DNA of 64,000 nt from Bacteroidota bacterium (GCA_003389385.1 QQVM01000004.1:124001-188000); one strand, 5' to 3'. Positions 43,914-51,769 are shown, counted from the first letter of the stretch. Numbers and translations are program-made. The notes: generated by a model from the letters alone, not told the origin.

Positions 43914-44899
43914 AATCTGCTGATCTTTATTCCATTATTTACTTCAAATTGCGTAATGGATTGGCTGAATGCTTCAAGGACTCTCTCCTGATACCCGAGC
44001 GGATGGTGCTTGGAAGAGTTTTTGTCACTTCTCATTCTCTGATTGAATCGCATTTCATCAAAATGCCTGAATTTGCTTCTTCTCCATGATGTAGTTGCTC
44101 GAAGAAAAAAATCCTCCAGCTTGTCGCCCGCTTTTCCGGATAAAAATTTCTCCGTTATCCTTGTCAGAAAAAATCCTCCTTGAGGTATCACAAGCCTTTC
44201 TTCCCTTTTCTTCAGTTCAGGATAATACTCTTTAATCCAGCAGTTACATTCCGAAAATTTCTGAAACAAGCTTTCATTAAAAATCGGAATGAGATGTATG
44301 ATTTCTGTTGCGGTAAATATATTTCTGTCAGGAATCTCAAGATTGTCCTCCGTGATAAAATAATTAAGACAAAAAAACTTTTTCGAATTGAGAAGAAAAA
44401 CCTTTTTAAAAAAAATCAGCATTGTCCGGCATATCCATAACCGATTTGAACTGGTGATTATAAAATAGTCGATGTCTGATTTATTGTCCATGTAGTATTT
44501 GGAAATGGAGCCAGACAAATAGATTCCACGAACGAAGGGGAAACGGGAAATTATTTTGCTGAAGAATTTAGCCTTGCTAAACAGTTTTTTCGCAAGAACT
44601 TCTCCCTCAATCCTTCTTTTAATTATCGATTCATCACCCTGAATGTAGTACCAGGGCCCTGATTGGCTGACTAACCCTTTGCTCACCAAATCCTTCAGAC
44701 TTTGCTGAACCTTTTCATGATTCAGCTGAGACAAATTTGAATATTCAATTATTTCATCCACTTGTAATGGATGGTGGAATAGACCAAAGTAAAGTAAGGT
44801 CTTGATAATGGAAGATTGTGTTGAACTTGCAACTGCTGCCGAATCTGCTTGTGCAATACTGCTTGAAGTGCCAGATGTTATGATTTCAAATTCAAGCAT
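43910..44899 (-). CDS. Winged-helix / nucleotidyltransferase-fold protein
   Basis: A protein of 329 residues from the ATG at 44899; ATGs at 44914 and 44959 are in frame and cannot be excluded. Residues ~25-90 form a winged-helix-like domain (TLLYFGLFHHPLQVDEIIEYSN, LKDLVSKGLVSQSG). It is followed by a minimal nucleotidyltransferase core, GIYLSGSISKYYMDNKSDIDYFI, with the GSx11DxD pattern. It is similar to proteins sitting in radical SAM biosynthetic loci, but the substrate is unknown. Both ends overlap neighbouring genes. Confidence 0.65.
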   Translation of the reverse strand: MLEFEIITSGTSSSIAQADSAAVASSTQSSIIKTLLYFGLFHHPLQVDEIIEYSNLSQLNHEKVQQSLKDLVSKGLVSQSGPWYYIQGDESIIKRRIEGEVLAKKLFSKAKFFSKIISRFPFVRGIYLSGSISKYYMDNKSDIDYFIITSSNRLWICRTMLIFFKKVFLLNSKKFFCLNYFITEDNLEIPDRNIFTATEIIHLIPIFNESLFQKFSECNCWIKEYYPELKKREERLVIPQGGFFLTRITEKFLSGKAGDKLEDFFLRATTSWRRSKFRHFDEMRFNQRMRSDKNSSKHHPLGYQERVLEAFSQSITQFEVNNGIKISRL

Positions 44900-45584
44900 T
44901 GGCTGATAATTCATAAACCCTGTTAATTTCCAATAGAACTTTTCGCTTGAAAACTTCATTCAGTTTAACACCGTAAAATCCGGCAATGTTATTGACACTT
45001 TCAAGAACCTCATCCGACAAGACCATCAGACATGTTGAACCTCCACTTAAAAAATGAGTTACGCTTGAAAAAAAACGCTCAAAATACTCCATGTTTTCTC
45101 CTGCGTACCATGCATAATCCCTTTCCGATTTTATTTTACCTCTGTAATATGGCGGATTCACTATTATCAGGTCGAATTTATAATCAGAGACTTCATTAAA
45201 TAAGTCACTCTGTAAAATCTGAATTGTTCCGCCTCCAGCATTAATCTGAGTGGAATTCTGATTATAATTGATGCCAGCATTCATTATTGCAGCCGGATTG
45301 ATATCGGTAGCAGTAACAAATGCACCTTTGCTTGAAGCGTAAATAGAAATCAAACCGGTACCGCAGCCTAATTCGAGGAGTCGTTTAGATTTTATCTCCT
45401 TCTTCTCAAGATAAAAAAGCAAAGTCTTAGTGCTGTAAAACAAGCCCGGGTGGAATACACCCGGATGAACATCTACCTTTAAATGCCTGTATCGGTATGT
45501 TCTTGTCTCCGAAGTGTACTTTAAAACCAAGGGTTTGTAAAAAATGTCAAGCAGCTTCTTCTCTGCAATGGAAATGATTCGCAT
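44892..45584 (-). CDS. Class I SAM-dependent methyltransferase with NPPY motif
   Basis: A protein of 230 residues. Motif I is LLELGCGTGLISIYAS (residues ~69-84), TATDINPAAI follows, and NPPY occupies 143-146. NPPY is typical of enzymes that methylate amide or amino nitrogen (HemK/PrmC, RlmF and the like). The N-terminus has VDVHPGVFHPGLFYSTKTLL, as in HemK-type rRNA/protein methyltransferases. Because of its location it is more likely to act on the cluster product, but a housekeeping role is possible. Confidence 0.75.
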   Translation of the reverse strand: MRIISIAEKKLLDIFYKPLVLKYTSETRTYRYRHLKVDVHPGVFHPGLFYSTKTLLFYLEKKEIKSKRLLELGCGTGLISIYASSKGAFVTATDINPAAIMNAGINYNQNSTQINAGGGTIQILQSDLFNEVSDYKFDLIIVNPPYYRGKIKSERDYAWYAGENMEYFERFFSSVTHFLSGGSTCLMVLSDEVLESVNNIAGFYGVKLNEVFKRKVLLEINRVYELSANA

Positions 45585-45645
45585 CCTGCTTTAATAATAC
45601 AAAATAATTTGTTCCATTCGGTGTTGTTGATAAATTATAGAGTCT

Positions 45646-47166
45646 TCAAAAACCTTCTATTTCAGGTTGCCTGTATTTCCAGAATTTCTGAAGTGATTTA
45701 ATTTCAAACGGCAGGGAGTATAGTTTGTATTTATATCTGAATGCCGAAATCATTTTTAAGGCCTTTCTCCGGTTCGGTCCCAGCCGTATGTCTGAAACTG
45801 TCGGATAAAATCCGTTCAATACGGTTTCAAAATTCCTGATGTAATCTATCATGTCTGGTTCTAGCCAGGGAGTAAGAGGATTTTTTCTCAGATCAAAATT
45901 CAGCCATTTATCAGATATCCAGTCGTCCAGTGTTTCGGGAAACTTAAAACCTGAATTTATTGCGGCATTATAAAGCTTGCTGCCTTCAGTTGGCACAGGA
46001 CTGTAGATATAAATAATAATCTCTGTTTCTGGATTTATATCCTTCACTTTTCTGATAAATTCCACATCCAGACGGATTTGCTTCCATACTTCATTCCTGC
46101 TTTCCGCGGGTGTGCCAAGCACAAATGAATACTCTGGTATAATACCGTGCTTTTTCATTCTGCCTGCAAATCGGAGTATTTGTTCTCCGGTTTGAGTGCC
46201 TCCCTTATCCATGCTTTTCAGTATAGCATCGTTGCCGCTTTCCGCACCGAAAAAAATCATTTTACAACCTGAATCCTTCATCTTTTCCAGTGTGATGTCG
46301 CTGTACCGGTCTATGGTGTCAATGCGACCCTCTCCCCACCATTTCATGTTTTCCTTTGAAATCAGTTCGCTGAATTCAGCTGTTCTTTTTTCAGATACAA
46401 AAAAATTATTGTCATGAAACTCTATGGCATTCCCGCCATATTCTTCCTTCAGATATTTGATGTCAGAGTATATTTTTATAGCTGATTTGCCTTTCCACCT
46501 CCCTTTATACAGGGGAACAACAGCACAAAATGAACATGTAAATGGACAACCCATGCTTGAATGATAAGCAATGGTTTTCTCACCCAAATATGTCTTTCCA
46601 AGATATTTTTTAAGAGGATAAAATTTATTCAATGTATGATAAGGCAGTTCATTAAGTTCGTCCTGTTCATATATTTCATCTGAAGGATTAATGCTAAAAT
46701 TTAAATTCTCATCTGAGCCATTTTGGGATTTATAAATTAGGTTGTTGATTTCTTCGAATGACTGAGATCCCGATTCAAGAGCAGATAACAGCTTTGCAAA
46801 TGCTTTGTCTCCCTGGCCATTGATGATAAAGTCCACATAACCTGAGCTCAGAACCGCTTTGTAGTGGTTGGAAGGAAAATACCCTCCCCAAATAATCTTC
46901 ACGGAAGGAAACTCATGCCTTATTTTCCTGCTTGTCCGGATCGCCTGATGTAATTGCGGGCCAGGCATTACAGTTGAAGCGAAGTACCGGTATTCATTTG
47001 TCTTAAGATAAGAAGATATTTTTAACCAGGAGTCTTCCTCAAGATTCCCGTCCACAATTGCCCATTCAATTGTACCTTCTACTGAGGCGGCTACCTGCAG
47101 AATGCTGTTTGGAATTCTTGGCTTGCTGTTTGCTGACCTTGGATTGAAAAACAATACTTTTTTCAT
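45646..47166 (-). CDS. B12-binding-domain radical SAM protein (cluster member 3)
   Basis: A protein of 506 residues from ATG 47166; an upstream start at 47202 lies before the putative promoter element. The N-terminal Rossmann-like domain (KKVLFFNPRSANSKPRIPN, IIWGGYFPSNHYKAVL, FIINGQGDKAFAKLL) differs from the other two radical SAM genes. The cluster ligands are Cys 207, Cys 211 and Cys 214 in MGCPFTCSFC. FFGAESGNDAILKSM and FVLGTPAESRNEVW follow. The C-terminal RRKALKMISAFRYKYKLY is basic. First gene of the run, with the promoter region 47167-47363 in front. Confidence 0.82.
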   Translation of the reverse strand: MKKVLFFNPRSANSKPRIPNSILQVAASVEGTIEWAIVDGNLEEDSWLKISSYLKTNEYRYFASTVMPGPQLHQAIRTSRKIRHEFPSVKIIWGGYFPSNHYKAVLSSGYVDFIINGQGDKAFAKLLSALESGSQSFEEINNLIYKSQNGSDENLNFSINPSDEIYEQDELNELPYHTLNKFYPLKKYLGKTYLGEKTIAYHSSMGCPFTCSFCAVVPLYKGRWKGKSAIKIYSDIKYLKEEYGGNAIEFHDNNFFVSEKRTAEFSELISKENMKWWGEGRIDTIDRYSDITLEKMKDSGCKMIFFGAESGNDAILKSMDKGGTQTGEQILRFAGRMKKHGIIPEYSFVLGTPAESRNEVWKQIRLDVEFIRKVKDINPETEIIIYIYSPVPTEGSKLYNAAINSGFKFPETLDDWISDKWLNFDLRKNPLTPWLEPDMIDYIRNFETVLNGFYPTVSDIRLGPNRRKALKMISAFRYKYKLYSLPFEIKSLQKFWKYRQPEIEGF

Positions 47167-47176
47167 GTGCGCATAA

Positions 47177-47184
47177 CAAAGATA
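47177..47184 (-). promoter_or_regulatory. Putative -7 element of the radical SAM run (TATCTTTG)
   Basis: Matches TAnnTTTG on the minus strand. It would give a very short leader before the ATG at 47166. Confidence 0.35.
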
Positions 47185-47289
47185 AATCTTTCTTTTATGC
47201 ACTCTTATTTTTTACCCCACTGTTTTTTATTGGAAATTGAAAGCATAAGTTTTGAACTCATATTTCGAAAAGAAGGTGAAATGTAATTG

Positions 47290-47311
47290 AAAAATACTTC
47301 AAGTAGTTTTT
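47290..47311 (-). terminator. Weak terminator-like hairpin after hvfC
   Basis: On the minus strand an A-rich/T-rich stem with one bulged base and a 3-nt loop, followed by T residues. It may end the hvf transcript before the radical SAM promoter. Confidence 0.35.
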
Positions 47312-47363
47312 ACCGCAGTAAATGATATGTGAATCAGATGACAGATTCAATACTGTTTTTGAA

Positions 47364-48122
47364 TTATATTTTTGAAAATCCAAGGATCAGTTTTTTCTCC
47401 ACAGATTTATAAATGAATTGTTCAAGTTCTGCATGGATATTATCTGAATTTGCCGGAGCTAAAACTGAACGCAGATAAGCAGCCATCTCTGAAAAGCCTC
47501 TCGGTTTCTCTGTCATGTATTCCAGCAGTTTTACGTGAAGCGCTGTTATATTCATAAACTGTACTTTGTGGTTTTCAGGATTCCTGAACACCAGTACGTA
47601 ATATTGAGCTTTGTCACCAGCAGTGATTTTAGATGCATTCTTCAAGTGAACAGGATAATTCAGCCCAATTATTCGGATCTCAGGATTCAAAACCAGCCGG
47701 TCTTCGGAATAACTTCCTTCCTCAGCGTAATCAACTTTTATATCCTCCATCATGAATACAACAATTTCCATCCACTCGAATAAGAGGAGGTCTGTAAGAA
47801 TTGGGTATTCTTCCTTCAACGTTGAATTTATCTCACTAATGTATTCATAAAACTCCCCAGGCATTTTCCAAACTTGTGCAGAACGGCATTTGTGACTGCG
47901 GAAAAATTCATGCACGATTTGATCCCAGCTTTCTTGTCCGAGAAGTTTCCTTGTTAATGGATAAGCGGAGGAAAGGCTGTCTTCAATCACGTTATAAACC
48001 AGCCTTCGGTAATGCTTCACGTGTTCCGGATGAACTGCATCCTCCGGAAGGCTGTTAATGCCTGTTCGGCAATAATCCGCAAGTTGTGACTGCAACTCAT
48101 ATGTTTTATCAGGCACTTGCAT
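47364..48122 (-). CDS. hvfC: HvfC/MbnC-type RiPP maturation partner (DUF2063)
   Basis: A protein of 252 residues. The N-terminal half matches the DUF2063/HvfC domain (YNVIEDSLSSAYPLTRKLLG, IVHEFFRSHKC). The C-terminal half is a small alpha/beta domain (ILTDLLLFEWMEIVVFMMEDI, YVLVFRNPENHKVQFMNI). In characterised systems this protein binds the precursor and forms the enzyme complex with the MNIO iron enzyme. It overlaps hvfB by 14 bases, so the two are translationally coupled. Confidence 0.85.
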   Translation of the reverse strand: MQVPDKTYELQSQLADYCRTGINSLPEDAVHPEHVKHYRRLVYNVIEDSLSSAYPLTRKLLGQESWDQIVHEFFRSHKCRSAQVWKMPGEFYEYISEINSTLKEEYPILTDLLLFEWMEIVVFMMEDIKVDYAEEGSYSEDRLVLNPEIRIIGLNYPVHLKNASKITAGDKAQYYVLVFRNPENHKVQFMNITALHVKLLEYMTEKPRGFSEMAAYLRSVLAPANSDNIHAELEQFIYKSVEKKLILGFSKI

Positions 48123-48933
48123 ATTGTATAAGCTCTTTGTTTTTTAATTCCTCCAGCATGCTCAATTCTGCCTGTAATTCATCCAACTCCGGAATGTTAA
48201 AGTCTCTTTCCAGTAATACCGGTACTTCTCTTCCCAATTTTCGAAAGGCGTAGCTGTATAATTCATAGACCGGATCTATGATGGCTTCACCGTGAGTGTC
48301 GATGATGAGATCTGGGGCTACTTTCTGATGTCCTGCCATGTGTATGTATCGCACTCGATCCAAAGGCAATTTATTTATAAAGTCTATGGGATCGTAATTG
48401 TGATTGAAACTGTTTACATAGATATTATTCACGTCAAGCAAGAGTCCGCAGTCGGATTCTTTCAGCACTGCATTGATGAAATCAATTTCATTCATTTCGG
48501 GTGAAACTGAAGTGTAATAGCTTACGATTTCTATAACAAGTTCCCTGTTCAAGACATCCTGAACTTGTTTGATTTTACCGGACACATGTTTCACAGCTTC
48601 CTGCGTAAAGGGGATGGGTAACAGATCATACAGGTGCGCATTGTCGCATTTTGAGAAACTCAAGTGTTCTGAATACACCTTTGCATTGTTTTCATCTAAG
48701 AAGGTACGTACTTTCTTAAGAAACTCTATGTCTATTTCATCCGGACTTCCTATGGAAAGTGAAAGGCCATGTGTGTACAGGGGGTATTTTTCCAAAGCCT
48801 TCCTGAACAATTTATTCCAATAGCCTCCTATGCCAATCCAGTTTTCCGGAGCAACTTCGATGAAAGAGGGCTTTAACTTGTCTCCTTCAAGAAACTCTGA
48901 TGCAAAATCTTTTCTGAAACCTATTCCTGTCAT
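48109..48933 (-). CDS. hvfB: HvfB-type multinuclear nonheme iron oxidase (MNIO, DUF692)
   Basis: A TIM-barrel enzyme of 274 residues that in related systems converts Cys in EGKCG motifs to oxazolone/thioamide pairs using iron and O2. Conserved MNIO residues are visible: Glu 26 and Glu 30 (EVAPENW), His 55 (YTHGLSLSIG), Glu 89-His 90 (SEHLSF), Glu 135 (IEIVSYY), Asp 167 and Asn 170 (LLLDVNNIYVN), His 198 and His 202 (IHMAGH), Asp 212 and His 214 (IDTHGE), Glu 242 (LLERD). The iron site therefore looks complete. It lies 105 bases after hvfA, with a strong hairpin between. Confidence 0.88.
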   Translation of the reverse strand: MTGIGFRKDFASEFLEGDKLKPSFIEVAPENWIGIGGYWNKLFRKALEKYPLYTHGLSLSIGSPDEIDIEFLKKVRTFLDENNAKVYSEHLSFSKCDNAHLYDLLPIPFTQEAVKHVSGKIKQVQDVLNRELVIEIVSYYTSVSPEMNEIDFINAVLKESDCGLLLDVNNIYVNSFNHNYDPIDFINKLPLDRVRYIHMAGHQKVAPDLIIDTHGEAIIDPVYELYSYAFRKLGREVPVLLERDFNIPELDELQAELSMLEELKNKELIQYASA

Positions 48934-48955
48934 TTTCTGATCTTTTGTTTAAATG

Positions 48956-48985
48956 AAAAGTTCCGGCTGAATAGCCGGAACTTTT
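48956..48985 (-). terminator. Attenuator-like hairpin between hvfA and hvfB
   Basis: A perfect 13-bp stem AAAAGTTCCGGCT / AGCCGGAACTTTT with a 4-nt loop, followed by T on the minus strand. The placement between precursor and maturase fits partial termination that lowers expression of hvfBC relative to hvfA. Confidence 0.8.
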
Positions 48986-49038
48986 CTGCGTTGATTTGGA
49001 ATTCCGGCGAATCACTTAACACACTTGTCATGTGGAGT

Positions 49039-49473
49039 TCAGTTACCACACTTGCCTTCGCCGCATTTTCCTTCACCGCATTTTCCTTCCTTGGATTTAC
49101 TTTCATTCCTGGTTGTGTCAGAGCTGCTGGTGGTGGAAGCTTTTTTTGCTTTATCCTTGTCGCCACATTTGCCTTCACCGCATTTGCCTTCCATGGCCTT
49201 ACTATCGGTTTTAGTTGCTTCTGACTTCTTTGCATCTTTGGTCTTTTCAGTTTCCTTTGCCTTGTCTCCGCATTTTAACTCAAGCATCGCCAGCAAATCA
49301 CCAGAATTATCATTCAGGAGTTCACCGCGAAGCTCAGCACCGGATCCAAGATCCTGGAATTCTCCAAGTCCGGAAGATGTACCGCTTGCATCATTGCCAT
49401 TAACAAATGAGCCTACGAGAAATCCGCCGGCCACTAAAATACCTTTCAGTGCAAAATTTTTTTTAGTTTCCAT
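49039..49473 (-). CDS. hvfA: HvfA-like precursor of oxazolone/thioamide RiPP metallophore
   Basis: A protein of 144 residues with an N-terminal hydrophobic leader (ALKGILVAGGFLVG, ~residues 8-21), probably a Sec signal or anchor. A folded-looking stretch FQDLGSGAELRGELLN (39-54), typical of HvfA/Gig-type proteins, precedes the core. Five EGKCG motifs occur at residues 95-99, 100-104, 129-133, 134-138 and 139-143; a lone ELKCG is at 65-69. A Lys/Ser/Thr-rich linker separates the two motif blocks. All six Cys lie in xxKCG contexts. Modified EGKCG motifs bind Cu(I/II) in known systems. No housekeeping-type -7 element was found upstream, consistent with control by the ECF sigma factor. Confidence 0.85.
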   Translation of the reverse strand: METKKNFALKGILVAGGFLVGSFVNGNDASGTSSGLGEFQDLGSGAELRGELLNDNSGDLLAMLELKCGDKAKETEKTKDAKKSEATKTDSKAMEGKCGEGKCGDKDKAKKASTTSSSDTTRNESKSKEGKCGEGKCGEGKCGN

Positions 49474-49519
49474 AATTTTGTTTTTTAAATTTTAAATGGA
49501 TTAATTGCTTGTTAATGAT

Positions 49520-49535
49520 ATTGACGAGTGTCAAT
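49520..49535. promoter_or_regulatory. Dyad upstream of hvfA (ATTGAC-GAGT-GTCAAT)
   Basis: Perfect 6-bp inverted repeat with a 4-base spacer, 47-62 bases before the hvfA start. It could be an operator or part of an ECF promoter; unassigned. Confidence 0.3.
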
Positions 49536-49626
49536 GCAATACCTTACAATTTAATAATAAAGCCTGAATTTATTATAATCCTGTGCTAAATGGATGAAAA
49601 AGAGTTTTAAAACCAGATAATCCTGT

Positions 49627-49869
49627 TTATAATTCTTCTTTATCGTTCAATCTTTCGATCACCTTCTTTTTAAAGTCAGCTGAAACCGATTCATTAGCCG
49701 GTTTCAGCCCTTTGTATTTTTGTATCAGGAGCTTGTTTTGTCTGCTGAATAATTTGCAAATCCTGCAGAAGGTGAGATGAATATATAGTTTAAATTTTTC
49801 ACCTACGCTGAGATTTTTTTCATCACTTTTACTCATCAGTTCAGTCGCTTGTCTGCAGTTTATCATCAT
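49627..49869 (-). CDS. Zinc-finger anti-sigma factor (zf-HC2-like)
   Basis: A cytosolic protein of 80 residues with no membrane segment. The zinc-binding anti-sigma pattern is complete: CRQATELMS at the N-terminus, then YIHLTFCRICKLF, giving Cys 5 and HxxxCxxC. It starts 13 bases after the sigma gene. In family members, zinc or oxidation state controls sigma binding; copper or thiol stress would be a sensible signal here but that is inference. The first codon may be the second Met. Confidence 0.85.
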   Translation of the reverse strand: MMINCRQATELMSKSDEKNLSVGEKFKLYIHLTFCRICKLFSRQNKLLIQKYKGLKPANESVSADFKKKVIERLNDKEEL

Positions 49870-49882
49870 CTCTTTGTCCTCA

Positions 49883-50431
49883 TCATTTTAATATACCGAA
49901 CCAGTTTTTTTCAAGGCACTCTCTTAATTGAAGCTTCGCTCTGTGCATAAGCACCCAATAGTTAGACGATGTAATTTCAAGTTCCTTGCATATCTCGTCA
50001 GTTTCCATTCCGTCAAGATGTTTCATTGTAAATACCGCATTTTGTGTTTCTTTGAGTTTGTCTTTGCATGCTTTTAATACTGACATAAACTCCGCAGTTT
50101 CCAAGGCCTCATCCGTTGACTTATTCCAGGGTTCTGGCATAGCAGATTCAGCCCAATGACCGGATTCATTGAAGTATTGATCTTTAAGCTCGGCATGCTT
50201 TAAGTCAGGTTTCCTGGCACACTTTCGGTAATGATCGATGATACGGGATTTTAATATGGTGAACAGCCAGTTTTTTATTGAGACTTCTTCCCTGAAATTA
50301 TGCCTGTTGCGCCAGGCAGCAATAAAAGTTTCCTGCACAAGATCTTCCGCATTTTCCCGCCCACTCACTCTTGTAAGAGTGTACCTGAACAGCAGGTTGC
50401 TGTACTCATCTACCCAGGATTCAAATTCCAT
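49883..50431 (-). CDS. ECF RNA polymerase sigma factor
   Basis: A protein of 182 residues from the ATG at 50431; a TTG at 50440 is less likely. Region 2 is WVDEYSNLLFRYTLTRV...AEDLVQETFIAAWRN, with FREEVSIKNWLFTILKSRIIDHYR as the region 2.4 tail. Region 4 is VFTMKHLDGMETDEICKELEITSSNYWVLMHRAKLQL. It belongs to the RpoE-like class whose anti-sigma is a small zinc protein, as found directly downstream. Expected target: the hvfABC operon 150 bases away. Confidence 0.88.
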   Translation of the reverse strand: MEFESWVDEYSNLLFRYTLTRVSGRENAEDLVQETFIAAWRNRHNFREEVSIKNWLFTILKSRIIDHYRKCARKPDLKHAELKDQYFNESGHWAESAMPEPWNKSTDEALETAEFMSVLKACKDKLKETQNAVFTMKHLDGMETDEICKELEITSSNYWVLMHRAKLQLRECLEKNWFGILK

Positions 50432-50488
50432 AGCGAACAATAATCTGAAGACAATTTAATAATACTTTTTTATAGAAAGCCCGCTCTT

Positions 50489-51769
50489 TTATTTTTTTAA
50501 TTGTAGTGTGATTTCCTCAGGTTCAGAGTTGAGTTCAAAATGAATAATAAAAATGCTGCTGCTATAGATTATTAAGTTGCTCCACAACCTGTAATAAGAA
50601 ATAACAAGGTTTTCTGTAAAAATATCCATGCGTGAAATGACATAAGGTGCAAAAGAAGAAATGATCATAACTGCTAAAATAAGCATCAAGAGAGTCTTGG
50701 ATTTTGACTGCATGGGTTTTCGATGCGACAAGAGAATGGCATAAGGCAACCAGGCAAGCAAATGATGATACGTAGCTCCGGCCGGACTGAGCAACAGAAC
50801 AGTATAGGTTAATATAACCACGGAGAGACCGAAAAAATTTTTCTTCAATCTGATTTTATACAGGTAAATTGAACTTACTGCTATGATGCAAACATGCGTA
50901 AATGTTTTAAAGATTTTAAATGCTGTGTTCGATTGCAGCAAGGGACTGGGATTTTCAGCAGGATGGAAAAGAAATAATCGGTGTCCTAGTGAATTCCACG
51001 ATTGAAAAGCATAAGCCCATGGCGACTGGCCTTCAAGTTCTCCCGCAAAATGCTTTAGTATCACTTCCCGAAAAAAATCCTGATATGTTTGAACGCCAAT
51101 TAGAGAAACGCAAATTAGATTTATTGCAGTAACAGCTGCTATGGTTAAAAAGAAAAATCTGATCTTTTTTATCAATAGAGAGGCAGCCACGAATATTGCA
51201 GGAAAATATTTTATACTTATTCCCAGCCCAGTAATTATCGCTGCCTGAAATTCTTTCCTTCTCTGTATTAAGAGATAGATCCAGAGTGTTGACAACAGCA
51301 ATAGCAAATAAACCTGTCCAAGTACCAGATTATTGTCCAGAGATGCTCCGCTTAATAAAATCAGAAAAGCTGCTTGAAATAAACTCAGGTCTGCAATCCT
51401 TTTTATCAAAATTACACATAGCATTCCGGCAATGATATTAATGATTAGCATAATCCTCATCGCGCTCAGAGGATCTAATCCTGCAACAGGAAGCAAAAGA
51501 AGAACCGTCGCAGGTGGAAATGGAGAGAACTTACCTTCCTGATCCAGACCACTTTCTCTCATTTTTTTCTGGAACCATATTCTGTCATACAAATTCAGGT
51601 TTACGTTGTTTTCCAGCACAAGCTTTGATGAAACATAATAGTTCGGGAAATCACTTGTGATTCCCTTCCATGCTGGAATTATCCCCTTGATGACATGAAT
51701 CAGGCAAAGAATTGAAAAAACAAGAATGCATGCGATTTTTAAAAGTCTGTGAGTAACTGCTGTATTCAT
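50489..51769 (-). CDS. Glycosyltransferase family 87 (DUF2029) membrane protein
   Basis: A polytopic protein of 426 residues with about 11 hydrophobic helices. The family marker FPNYYVSSKLVLENNVNLNLYD near residue 36 contains the acidic/aromatic loop of GT87 (mannosyltransferase-like, polyprenyl-phosphate sugar donor). LGLGISIKYFPAIF-like text near residue 185 is also typical. It would transfer sugar on the outer face of the inner membrane. Adjacent to the sigma pair on the same strand but with no obvious link. Confidence 0.78.
   Translation of the reverse strand: MNTAVTHRLLKIACILVFSILCLIHVIKGIIPAWKGITSDFPNYYVSSKLVLENNVNLNLYDRIWFQKKMRESGLDQEGKFSPFPPATVLLLLPVAGLDPLSAMRIMLIINIIAGMLCVILIKRIADLSLFQAAFLILLSGASLDNNLVLGQVYLLLLLSTLWIYLLIQRRKEFQAAIITGLGISIKYFPAIFVAASLLIKKIRFFFLTIAAVTAINLICVSLIGVQTYQDFFREVILKHFAGELEGQSPWAYAFQSWNSLGHRLFLFHPAENPSPLLQSNTAFKIFKTFTHVCIIAVSSIYLYKIRLKKNFFGLSVVILTYTVLLLSPAGATYHHLLAWLPYAILLSHRKPMQSKSKTLLMLILAVMIISSFAPYVISRMDIFTENLVISYYRLWSNLIIYSSSIFIIHFELNSEPEEITLQLKK

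Noticed and set aside
40184-47166. Reading the three radical SAM proteins as proven cobalamin-dependent methylases
   Set aside because: No DxHxxG motif is visible in the N-terminal domains, and many proteins of this class do other chemistry; only the radical SAM cysteines are certain.
48930-49235. A 101-residue minus-strand reading frame covering part of hvfA and the gap before hvfB
   Set aside because: It is out of frame with hvfA, is built from the same repetitive codons read in another frame, and crosses the hairpin. The hvfA frame has signal peptide and EGKCG motifs, so this is a shadow.
49039-49240. Short direct repeats resembling a small CRISPR or tandem array
   Set aside because: The repeats are the coding units of the EGKCG motifs, 15 bases each and in frame, with no spacers.
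49025-49495. Plus-strand frame of 156 residues opposite hvfA
   Set aside because: Low-complexity Ser/Pro-rich text produced by the repeats of hvfA on the other strand; no start context or motif.
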